NCBI GenBank assembly: GCA_017620255.1
Contig: JAFZQU010000019.1
Coordinates: 150,160 to 214,159 of the forward strand
Direction of reading: 5' to 3'
Length of the DNA: 64,000 bases
From: Lachnospiraceae bacterium
GTDB taxonomy: Bacteria; Bacillota; Clostridia; Lachnospirales; Lachnospiraceae
The notes under the pieces are model-generated. The model had not been told where the DNA came from, searched no databases, and saw only the letters and a program-made list of their open reading frames with translations. Positions 34,317 to 41,483 of the stretch are shown in pieces; position 1 is the stretch's first letter; every line of letters starts with the position of its first letter. The translations under genes and the position numbers were made by a program.

Positions 34317-35399
34317 TCAGTCCTTCTTCTTCCCGCGCATCCCGAGCACGCACCAGCGATAAACCGGGATCCGCGAGATCAGTGCGAACATGCCGTAACC
34401 TCCCGCGAAGCCGCAGATGCCGCTAAGAAGGTAGGCAACAACAGGCGGCACCAGTCCCGGTTTTGCAAGGAAAAGAGCCACGCCCGAGATGAACAGTTCG
34501 TGGAAGATATAGAGTCCGAAACTGTGTGCGCCCATCCAGTGCGTGAACGTGTTTTCAAGATCAAGATACCTTGCGGCACCGCCAAGGATCGCAAGGCAGC
34601 CGAACCACCCGTATGTCGTAAAGAGCACGGTCTTATAGACAGGCGCATCCGCGTAATTTTGCCCGAAATACAGAACGCAAAACGCGATACCGAGTGCAAC
34701 CGCAAGTCCCAGGAACAGAAGAAAATACCGCTTCACTTTTTCCATCACTTCGTCGTGTGAGAACACATAGTAACCTAAGAAAAACAGCAGCCCGTAGAAC
34801 CCGAAACGGTAGCAGACAACGACCGGCGTATTTCCCACCTGCGCAAAAGCCCAGAGCGGAACAGCCATCAGAAGGAGCGCGATGAGCCCGGTCTTTCCAC
34901 CGAGATTCCAGAGTTTCTCCTTTTCGATCTTACGGATGAGAAGCAGCAGGCCCGAAAAGATCCACAGCATCTGCATATACCACATGACGCCGATCCCGCC
35001 TGCGACCATGATGAAATAAAGCACGATCTTCGGTGTGCTTTGTGCAGTGGTTTCAAACGCGTCGGAGAGCGCCATGCTGATATAACCCTGTATAAAATGA
35101 AATACGAACAGGCCGATCGTGACCGGCACGAGTAATTTCACCGTGCGGTTTTTAAAGAACTCCTTATCCGCATATTTCTGCAGGCTGTACCTGGCGCTGA
35201 TGCCTGAAACCAGAAACAGCACCGGCAGCATCCAGGGATAGACGATGTATAAGTAGAGGTCGTAGTACTGCACGTCAAGGTTTGTGATCTTCCCGAGGCC
35301 TCCCGAGACGCCCACGCCGTTATACATCCAGAATACGTGATAGATAACGACCAGTACGACCGTCATCCATCTGATGTTGTCCAGATAATGTTTTCTCAT
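34317..35399 (-). CDS. Acyltransferase 3-family membrane protein
   Basis: 360 residues with about ten membrane helices. The start MRKHYLDNIRWMTVVLVVIYH with HVFWMYN is the characteristic first helix of Acyl_transf_3 (OafA/WecH-like) proteins, which contains the conserved R and H. They O-acylate cell-surface glycans or small molecules using acyl-CoA. The start overlaps the hydrolase stop by four bases (ATGA), so a link between the two is likely, for example adding and removing acyl groups. A terminator follows. Confidence 0.88.
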   Translation of the reverse strand: MRKHYLDNIRWMTVVLVVIYHVFWMYNGVGVSGGLGKITNLDVQYYDLYLYIVYPWMLPVLFLVSGISARYSLQKYADKEFFKNRTVKLLVPVTIGLFVFHFIQGYISMALSDAFETTAQSTPKIVLYFIMVAGGIGVMWYMQMLWIFSGLLLLIRKIEKEKLWNLGGKTGLIALLLMAVPLWAFAQVGNTPVVVCYRFGFYGLLFFLGYYVFSHDEVMEKVKRYFLLFLGLAVALGIAFCVLYFGQNYADAPVYKTVLFTTYGWFGCLAILGGAARYLDLENTFTHWMGAHSFGLYIFHELFISGVALFLAKPGLVPPVVAYLLSGICGFAGGYGMFALISRIPVYRWCVLGMRGKKKD

Positions 35400-36235
35400 A
35401 TCTCTTCTATCACCTCCATTGCTTTTTTGAGTGTCTCTGACCGTTCCGTATCAAGCAGGAACGAGCCGACGCAGTATAGGGAATGCGTATTCCATTTTTC
35501 CGTCACCTCGCTAAGCTTAGTCTCCATGCCAAATGACTCTGCCTTTTTGGCAAAATCAACCGCCTGCTCATAACCGACCAGCCCGTCATGTTTACTCTGG
35601 ATGAGGAATACCTTCATGCCCGGCATCTCCGTCAGCATCCGGATCGGTTCACCCGTCTTCCAGACTTCCGGATCTTTGGTGCCGAACAGGCCTTTCAGCA
35701 GAGAGTTTAAGGACCCTGTCTGCGGTCTGTCAAAGCTCAAAGGTCCTGCCATCGAAAGCAGTCCCGCAAATTCGTTTTTTGCGATCCCGTATTTTTCTTT
35801 CCGTACCTCGTCAAAGCATAAGATCGCACCCAGGTGTGCACCTGCCGAAGACCCGGACACCACGATCTTCTCATAGGTATATCCCTGCGCATTTAAAAAG
35901 CCGCGCAGTTTGTCGTAGCCCCGGAACACATCCTCGCTGATCTCTTTGTAACGGTACTTCGGCGCCTTATGATAGCCGATCATCGCACAGTCGTATCCGC
36001 TCTGTGCGATCTTCTGTCCGATAAAGTAATGCTGCTTGGGCGAGTTGCTGTTCCAGCCGCCACCGTGCAGGTATATGACCAGTTTGTTCTGCTTCTTTTC
36101 GGGGGCTTTGAAAAAGAGAAAGTACTGGTCCTTATCTCCCCAGTGTTCCTCCACGGGTGTGATCTCCCGCTTCACACGCATAAGCGGAAGGATGACTTTT
36201 CCGTAACTTGTATATTCGCGGAAGGTATCATTCAT
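35396..36235 (-). CDS. Alpha/beta hydrolase (HSL-like esterase)
   Basis: 279 residues. The oxyanion-hole motif HGGGWNSNS (near 55) and nucleophile elbow SGSSAGAHLG (GxSxG) mark the hormone-sensitive-lipase type. Candidate Asp and His lie in FLIQSKHDGLVGYEQ and WNTHSLYC. It probably cleaves short acyl esters in the cytoplasm, as no signal peptide is visible. It overlaps the CPBP gene by eight bases upstream and the acyltransferase gene by four bases downstream: a tightly coupled three-gene operon. Confidence 0.88.
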   Translation of the reverse strand: MNDTFREYTSYGKVILPLMRVKREITPVEEHWGDKDQYFLFFKAPEKKQNKLVIYLHGGGWNSNSPKQHYFIGQKIAQSGYDCAMIGYHKAPKYRYKEISEDVFRGYDKLRGFLNAQGYTYEKIVVSGSSAGAHLGAILCFDEVRKEKYGIAKNEFAGLLSMAGPLSFDRPQTGSLNSLLKGLFGTKDPEVWKTGEPIRMLTEMPGMKVFLIQSKHDGLVGYEQAVDFAKKAESFGMETKLSEVTEKWNTHSLYCVGSFLLDTERSETLKKAMEVIEEI

Positions 36236-37199
36236 AAAGGTCTGCCTCCTGTTCCTGCATCTGCTTCTTCAGTGCATTGCGCCTGATGAGATAGATCATG
36301 ACAGGCACGTAGGCGATCAGGATCGCGAGCACCCGGATCAGGGAAACCCGGTCTGCAGGGGCCGTGTCCACAAGGAGCGCCGGTGTCGTCACAACACTCA
36401 CTTCCTGCGTGACAATGACAAAGCAGAAGAAATTATTGAAAAAATGCACCACGATACCTGCTTCCATCCCGCCTGTCAGCTGGTTCAAGACAAACATCAT
36501 GAAGCCCGCGATGAAGTAGACCGAAGCCGTCAGGACCATGTCCGTGCCGGAGAGGGTTTTGACTTCCGGGTTGTTCAGATGCAGCGCCATAAAAATGAAC
36601 GTGCTTACGACTGCGACAAAGATGCCTTTTGGCAGTTTCGGGACCGTATTGCCGTAAAGGATGCGCACGGGCAGCGCGCGGAAAAAGATCTCTTCGGTCG
36701 TCGTCTGGATCCAGAGAAACAGGATGCAGAGCAGCGCGTGAATGCATACGAGTTTCGGATCCTGCCCGGCAGGTTTTACCCAGGCGATCGTAAAGAACTG
36801 CGCGACGGTGAGTCCCAGGAGCCACAGCAGCGCGATCACCGCGGTCATCTTCCGGTCGACCTTCCGCCCTGCGCCAAAGAAAAACGCACGCAGGGATGTT
36901 TTGCAGAAGATACGCAGGAAGAGCCAGAAGAAAGCGAACACGGCGGCAAAGACCGAGACCGATGTGAGCAGATCCTTCTCTGGCGCAAGGTAGTGTCCCT
37001 CCTGCAAAAAGGGAAGGGCCCCGACAAACCCGTACAGGAATGCGCCGACCACGAAGCCCGCAACGAGCGACAGGAGCACTGTCAGGATCCACCGAGAGAC
37101 CGGTGCCTCATTTTCCTTCCAACCTTTTTTATTCTTTTTCTCTTTTCCGTTGTCATCCGTTACCGGCATTTTCTGTTCCATTCCCTTATTACTCTCCAT
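36228..37199 (-). CDS. CPBP-family intramembrane metalloprotease
   Basis: 323 residues, about eight membrane helices. The active-site motifs of the CPBP (Abi) family are present: EEIFFRALPVRILYG (EExxxR), FMALHL (Fxx..H) and VVHFFNNF (HxxxN/B-type). Family members process prenylated proteins in eukaryotes and are linked to bacteriocin immunity or envelope maturation in bacteria. GAGGAGGG precedes the ATG at 37199. First gene of an operon with the hydrolase and acyltransferase. Confidence 0.9.
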   Translation of the reverse strand: MESNKGMEQKMPVTDDNGKEKKNKKGWKENEAPVSRWILTVLLSLVAGFVVGAFLYGFVGALPFLQEGHYLAPEKDLLTSVSVFAAVFAFFWLFLRIFCKTSLRAFFFGAGRKVDRKMTAVIALLWLLGLTVAQFFTIAWVKPAGQDPKLVCIHALLCILFLWIQTTTEEIFFRALPVRILYGNTVPKLPKGIFVAVVSTFIFMALHLNNPEVKTLSGTDMVLTASVYFIAGFMMFVLNQLTGGMEAGIVVHFFNNFFCFVIVTQEVSVVTTPALLVDTAPADRVSLIRVLAILIAYVPVMIYLIRRNALKKQMQEQEADLYE

Positions 37200-37227
37200 G
37201 CGTAACCCTCCTCTGTTCCATCATGGT

Positions 37228-37262
37228 CCGCCATCGTCTTTACGGCAGATGGCGGGTTTTTT
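37228..37262. terminator. Hairpin downstream of the unknown three-gene operon
   Basis: Arms CCGCCATC and GATGGCGG (about 37228-37254) with a 10-base-plus loop and a T-run on the plus-strand side. For the leftward operon ending at 37272 the T-run is on the wrong side, so termination strength is uncertain. Confidence 0.45.
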
Positions 37263-37271
37263 ACCGTATAC

Positions 37272-37808
37272 CTACTGGATGTAGATGAAACTTCTCTTGC
37301 GCAGTGCCGAAACGATCCGGAATACGGCCGAATAGAACAGACCGCTTGCATAGATCAGCACCGCCGTTGTCTGCTGTCTGATAAAGATGATGCAGAGGAT
37401 CGCGAGACAGAAATCAAGCAGGCCGTGTGTGAGTTTCAGCTTATAGGACTCCGCCCCGATCCGCCTGCTCTCCAGTGCACGCAGCGTCCGCACCAGTCCC
37501 TGGAACGCGTGCAGGATGATCAGATAGAGCAGGATGTAATAGTGCGACACGTCGGTCAGGGCAAGTGCGATCGCGCCCATCTCAAACAGGATGATGCCCT
37601 TGTACAGGGACACCCTGCCGCCGACCATCTGCCTTGCCATGGTGAAATAAAACCACAGCGACCCGATCCCGGCAGCCGTGAACGAGATCCCGACGATCAC
37701 GAGTATGACCGCCATGGAAGTATCCTTTGGTGCAAGCAGCAGCGACAGTGCCGCTAAGATCTGCAGGATCCCGAAACCTGTTTCTTTCACTCTCTGCATT
37801 CTCGTCAT
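37272..37808 (-). CDS. DUF308/HdeD-like membrane protein
   Basis: 178 residues with six hydrophobic segments arranged as paired helices and short loops, the layout of DUF308/HdeD proteins (acid-resistance-type membrane proteins of unknown mechanism). GILQILAALSLLLAP and LVIVGISFTAAGIGSLW are typical of the repeated helix pairs. Start overlaps the stop of the DUF6765-like gene by four bases. Last gene of the operon that I infer to be controlled by the 13-bp repeat operator at 39.5 kb. Confidence 0.72.
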   Translation of the reverse strand: MTRMQRVKETGFGILQILAALSLLLAPKDTSMAVILVIVGISFTAAGIGSLWFYFTMARQMVGGRVSLYKGIILFEMGAIALALTDVSHYYILLYLIILHAFQGLVRTLRALESRRIGAESYKLKLTHGLLDFCLAILCIIFIRQQTTAVLIYASGLFYSAVFRIVSALRKRSFIYIQ

Positions 37809-38911
37809 TTTTTATCCTTCTTCCTTCTGCGCATGGGAATGCCTGTCAGCAGATTGCCCGTGCTCTGGATCTCTTCACAGACCATCCGCTTCTGTGCAAG
37901 CGCCGCCCGAATGAACCGTCCGAGGAATGTTTCCTCTTTTTGATCCGGGGCAGCCTGCATGTATTCTTCCTGATACGTTTCGATATCAAAATCCGGGATC
38001 GCCATACCGGAGAGTTCTTCGCCAAACGCTTTCCAGTCATCGCAGGCAATGAGCTGCCGTTTTTTCAGGATGCCGTCGATGCGTTCCTCATATCCTGCGA
38101 TCGCATCCGTGTCGTAGATCTCCGTCCGGATGTCGTCATCCCCTGCGCGCAGTTTCTTCAGCGCATAGATCATCTGGCAGAACGCATGCATGTAATCGGA
38201 CGGGTTATCCTTAAGCACCATCCTGTAATCGCTCCAGGCAGGCAGATATCTGTATTTCAGGTAGGAATAATCCGGCAGATGTCCGGCCCTGCCGTGTCCT
38301 AAGTTCATCACGGAAGTCTCGCTGCTCTGGTAGAGACTGTTCGTATACAGGTTCTTTTCCGGATCGTCGGGCACGGAAGGATTGTGCCGGAAGAAGATCC
38401 TGCTCTGTGTCCCGTCTTCTTTCATTTCGTAAAAATCACCCGTCGTGACATTGTTGATCACAAGCGAAGGCGTTCCCGCAAAAAACATATGCGCCCAGGT
38501 ATCCGCCAGCACATGCATGGCGATGCCCACATGCTGCAGGCTCTGCCCCATTGCAAGCTGTACGGTCTTTTTCACAAGTTCCCCGTTCGGCATACAGACA
38601 AGCCGGTATTTATCCATGTAAAGCTTCGTGCGCCTGTTCTTTTCCTTATGGAGATTGCCCGGCAGAAAATGAAACGAAGACCAGATGCTCGTGCTCTCCT
38701 GTACCGCCAGAAGGTCGGAACGTCCGTCCATCAGTTCCAGCTGCAACTGCGTGGTCGCCGCCTGCGCCGGTGCCCCGATCTTGCCAAGCAAAGTCTTCGA
38801 ACAAAGGTCCACGAACTGTGCGCTGTAGCAGATATCCATGCTCTCTTCATGGGAATAGCCCGCAAGGATCGCGGCGCAGTAAGTTGCATAATAATGAAAA
38901 TCCATCTGCAT
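37805..38911 (-). CDS. DUF6765-like protein with HxxxD-type putative metal motif
   Basis: 368 residues, soluble. The N-terminus MDFHYYATYCAAILAGYS and the motif HVGIAMHVLADTWAH (His127, His133, Asp137, His141) resemble the DUF6765 group, whose HxxxD core recalls zinc-dependent phospholipase C-like folds. AQFVDL (Asp35) near the N-terminus would complete such a metal site. The C-terminal tail is strongly basic (MRRRKKDKK). No signal peptide, so presumably cytoplasmic. AGGAGG precedes the ATG. It sits between two membrane proteins in one operon, suggesting a membrane-lipid or stress role; function unproven. Confidence 0.65.
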   Translation of the reverse strand: MQMDFHYYATYCAAILAGYSHEESMDICYSAQFVDLCSKTLLGKIGAPAQAATTQLQLELMDGRSDLLAVQESTSIWSSFHFLPGNLHKEKNRRTKLYMDKYRLVCMPNGELVKKTVQLAMGQSLQHVGIAMHVLADTWAHMFFAGTPSLVINNVTTGDFYEMKEDGTQSRIFFRHNPSVPDDPEKNLYTNSLYQSSETSVMNLGHGRAGHLPDYSYLKYRYLPAWSDYRMVLKDNPSDYMHAFCQMIYALKKLRAGDDDIRTEIYDTDAIAGYEERIDGILKKRQLIACDDWKAFGEELSGMAIPDFDIETYQEEYMQAAPDQKEETFLGRFIRAALAQKRMVCEEIQSTGNLLTGIPMRRRKKDKK

Positions 38912-38913
38912 CG

Positions 38914-39489
38914 CTAATCCTCCTGCTTTGCTTCCCGCTGCAGCCTTCTGAACCGCTTGATCCTGGAGGCACTGATGACCATGTCGATCAGGATAAAGAT
39001 CCCCGTCAGATCCGCGATCGCAGAGGCGACGGCCGTATCATCCAGGAACTTGATATCATAGTCGTGTTGGGTAAAGTATGTCGACAGTCCATGCGCCGTG
39101 AGAACGATCATGATGAGTACCAGAAATAAAAAACCGCGGGTCTTTCTGGTGCCGTTGCTGTAACGGATCGCAGCCACGCCGATCTTGAAATGGACAAGCA
39201 GTGTCATAATACAGACAATGGCAATGAAGACGCCGAATACAAGTTTCACCAGTTCTTCCGGCTCGTCCTCCGTCTGCATATATCCGATCATCTTGGTGTA
39301 AAATTCCGTGCTTAGGAAAAGGGACGCAATGATCTTGACCACCGACCAGATACCAAAGGTGATATACCCGATCCCGTCAAGCGACAGCCGGCTCCGGTAG
39401 CGCCGTAAGCCCACCTCTTCCGGCGTGTTCAGGGCGTCCAGCACCGGATCGTCATGAATTTTTTGAATGGTTTCTTCATACTGATTCAT
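38914..39489 (-). CDS. Membrane protein of unknown function, four helices
   Basis: 191 residues: a ~40-residue hydrophilic N-terminus (EETIQKIHDDPVLDALN), then four membrane segments at about 35-57, 75-98, 110-130 and 145-165, and a basic tail (SRIKRFRRLQREAK). I do not recognise a named family. First gene of a three-gene operon (two bases before the DUF6765-like gene). Its upstream region holds five 13-bp repeats matching those upstream of tetR. It is therefore the probable lead gene of a TetR-controlled operon. Confidence 0.7.
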   Translation of the reverse strand: MNQYEETIQKIHDDPVLDALNTPEEVGLRRYRSRLSLDGIGYITFGIWSVVKIIASLFLSTEFYTKMIGYMQTEDEPEELVKLVFGVFIAIVCIMTLLVHFKIGVAAIRYSNGTRKTRGFLFLVLIMIVLTAHGLSTYFTQHDYDIKFLDDTAVASAIADLTGIFILIDMVISASRIKRFRRLQREAKQED

Positions 39490-39527
39490 CTTCTCAAAAG
39501 TACTCTATCAGCCTGTCCTTGTCAATC

Positions 39528-39600
39528 ATAACAATGTTATGCATCATCGTTATATAACATTGTTACATTACATTGTTACATAACGCTGTTATTTTTCTAC
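39528..39600. promoter_or_regulatory. 13-bp tandem-repeat operator upstream of the unknown operon
   Basis: Palindrome ATAACAATGTTAT (39528-39540) followed by 13-bp units starting at 39536, 39549, 39562, 39575 and 39588, each beginning GTTA. The same palindrome-plus-13-bp-repeat design is found upstream of tetR at 16.7 kb. It lies 40-110 bp before the start codon at 39489. Confidence 0.85.
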
Positions 39601-39633
39601 ATAGAATACCGACCCGGGAATCCGGATCGGTAT
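39601..39633 (-). terminator. Hairpin after the CofE-like gene
   Basis: Arms ATACCGA (39606-39612) and TCGGTAT (39627-39633) extended by CCGG/CCGG pairing; read leftward it is followed by TCTATGTAGAAAAA. A moderate terminator candidate placed between the CofE-like gene and the operator array. Confidence 0.55.
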
Positions 39634-39680
39634 GATGATACATCTGCATGTTCGCGCGCAGTCTGTGCGCATCTTACAAC

Positions 39681-40874
39681 TCAGTCGTTCGTGTAGTTAT
39701 CGAAATATCCCTGCACGAGAACGATCGGTGTACCCTTGTCACCGGAACCGCTCGTCAGATCACAGAGAGACCCGATGAGGTCGGTCAGCTGTCTCGGTGT
39801 GGTTCCCTGGGAAGCCATGTTGCCGACGAGGTTCGCATCCTTTTCCTTGATACTCTTCTCGATCGCTTCTTTTAATTCCTGACCGCTTAAGTTCTTGAAA
39901 TCATTGTCGGCCAGATATTTCAGTTTCAGTTCGCTCGGTGTGCCGACAAGACCGGATGTGAAAGCCGGGGATACGACCGGATCGGCCAGCTCCCAGATCT
40001 TACCCTGCGGATCCTTGAACGCGCCGTCGCCGTAAACCATGACTTCCACATGCTTGCCGGTTACGGAAAGGATCTGTTTCTGGATATCTTCCACAAGTGC
40101 CTGGCAGTCACGCGGGAAGAGTTTGATCTTACCTTCCGTGGACTTGTTGGAGCCAAGCAGTCCGTATTTCTCATTGTAGCCGCTGCCGTTGACCGGTGCG
40201 GTCAGAATGTCGTCCAGGCCGCATACAGCCTTGGCGCCTGCTGCCTTCAGCAGTCTCTTGCTGCGTGCTCTTGTATGGATGTCGCAGGTCAGGACATGAT
40301 CCGCATAGTCAAGGATCGTTGTTGCCTGGTTTGCGAAGATGATCTCCACTTCTGCGCCGGCTTCCCGGATCAGATCGGAGTAATAATCGATATAGTCAAT
40401 GCCCGTAAACTCATGCTTGCGGTAACCGAACAGTTCGCGGTACTTCTCAAGCGTCAGCACGTCGCTGTACGGATTGATGCCCTTCTCATCGAGATCGTCG
40501 AGCGTCAGCAGCGCGTTGCCGACTTCATCGGACGGATAGGAAAGCATCAGGACAACCTTCTTGGCACCCTGCGCGATACCCTTTAAACAGATCGCAAAAC
40601 GGTTTCTCGAAAGGATCGGGAAGATCACGCCGATCGTGCCTCCGCCGAGTTTGGCTCTGACATCATCCGCGATGTCATCCACCGTTGCGTAGTTCCCCTG
40701 GGATCTTGCTACGATCGATTCCGTGACGGAGATCACGTCACGATCTCTCAATGAAAATCCTTCGCTCTCAGCAGCTTCGAGAACGCTCGTTACGGCGATG
40801 TCCGCCAGATTGTCTCCCTCTCTGATAATGGGGCAGCGAATGCCTCTTGATACGGTTCCAACTTTTCTTTCCAT
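39681..40874 (-). CDS. CofE-like (F420-0:gamma-glutamyl ligase family) protein
   Basis: 397 residues. The start (GIRCPIIREGDNLADI, DRDVISVTESIVARSQG) matches the F420-0:L-glutamate ligase (CofE) family, and the C-terminal half is the longer form found in non-methanogens. GSNKSTEGKIKLFPRDC and VYGDGAFKDPQGKIWEL are further conserved blocks. CofE adds glutamates to F420, yet no F420 gene is seen here and Firmicutes of this type usually lack F420, so the natural substrate may be another carboxylate such as a folate. GGAG precedes the ATG. Monocistronic, with its own promoter and terminator. Confidence 0.82.
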   Translation of the reverse strand: MERKVGTVSRGIRCPIIREGDNLADIAVTSVLEAAESEGFSLRDRDVISVTESIVARSQGNYATVDDIADDVRAKLGGGTIGVIFPILSRNRFAICLKGIAQGAKKVVLMLSYPSDEVGNALLTLDDLDEKGINPYSDVLTLEKYRELFGYRKHEFTGIDYIDYYSDLIREAGAEVEIIFANQATTILDYADHVLTCDIHTRARSKRLLKAAGAKAVCGLDDILTAPVNGSGYNEKYGLLGSNKSTEGKIKLFPRDCQALVEDIQKQILSVTGKHVEVMVYGDGAFKDPQGKIWELADPVVSPAFTSGLVGTPSELKLKYLADNDFKNLSGQELKEAIEKSIKEKDANLVGNMASQGTTPRQLTDLIGSLCDLTSGSGDKGTPIVLVQGYFDNYTND

Positions 40875-40948
40875 AAAACGCTTCTCCTTTTTTACACCGG
40901 GCCGCTCTGTAAATCAGTGCGCGGCTGTGATAGAATAAGTCCGCAACC

Positions 40949-40978
40949 ATTATAAATGAATGCGTATATGTATGTAAA
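40949..40978 (-). promoter_or_regulatory. Promoter of the CofE-like gene
   Basis: Leftward -35 TTTACA (40973-40978), 18-bp spacer, -10 TATAAT (40949-40954). It lies in the 141-bp divergent region shared with the CYTH gene. Confidence 0.65.
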
Positions 40979-41015
40979 GAAAAATCAATCGCATGTACCG
41001 GAACGGAGGACAGCT

Positions 41016-41477
41016 ATGGGTTATGAGATCGAGCGGAAATTTCTTGTGAGCGAAATGCCAACAGACCTGGACCGTTTCCCTTATCATCTGATCGAACAGG
41101 CTTACCTTACAAAAGAGCCTACGATCCGCGTGCGCAGGGAAGACGACACCTATTACATGACCTACAAAGGCGGCAAGGGTCTGAAGCATGAGGAATACAA
41201 CCTGCCGCTTACAAAAGAAGCGTATGCGTTCCTGAAGTCAAAATCAGAAGCGAACGTGATCACCAAAAAGCGTTACCTGATCCCCTGCGATCCTTATACG
41301 GTCGAGCTGGACGTTTTCGACGCGCCGTTTGCACCCCTTGTGCTTGCGGAAGTGGAATTTCCGACAGAAGAAGAGGCGGTTGATTTTCACGTACCGGAAT
41401 GGCTGGGAAAAGACGTGACCGATGATAAGCGCTACTACAATTCCTACATGAGTTTCTCGGGACTTGCGCCTGAATAA
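41016..41477 (+). CDS. CYTH-domain protein (triphosphate tunnel enzyme)
   Basis: 153 residues from the ATG at 41016 with GGAGG seven bases upstream; upstream in-frame codons lack a site. The N-terminal EIERKF (ExExK) and the alternating charged strands (TIRVRRED, YYMTYKGG, RYLIPCD, VELDVFD) build the eight-stranded tunnel that binds triphosphate with divalent metal. Members hydrolyse inorganic or thiamine triphosphate, or act as class IV adenylate cyclases; here a triphosphatase role is most likely. Convergent with the HD-GYP gene (six-base gap). Confidence 0.88.
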   Translation: MGYEIERKFLVSEMPTDLDRFPYHLIEQAYLTKEPTIRVRREDDTYYMTYKGGKGLKHEEYNLPLTKEAYAFLKSKSEANVITKKRYLIPCDPYTVELDVFDAPFAPLVLAEVEFPTEEEAVDFHVPEWLGKDVTDDKRYYNSYMSFSGLAPE

Positions 41478-41483
41478 GCCGGT

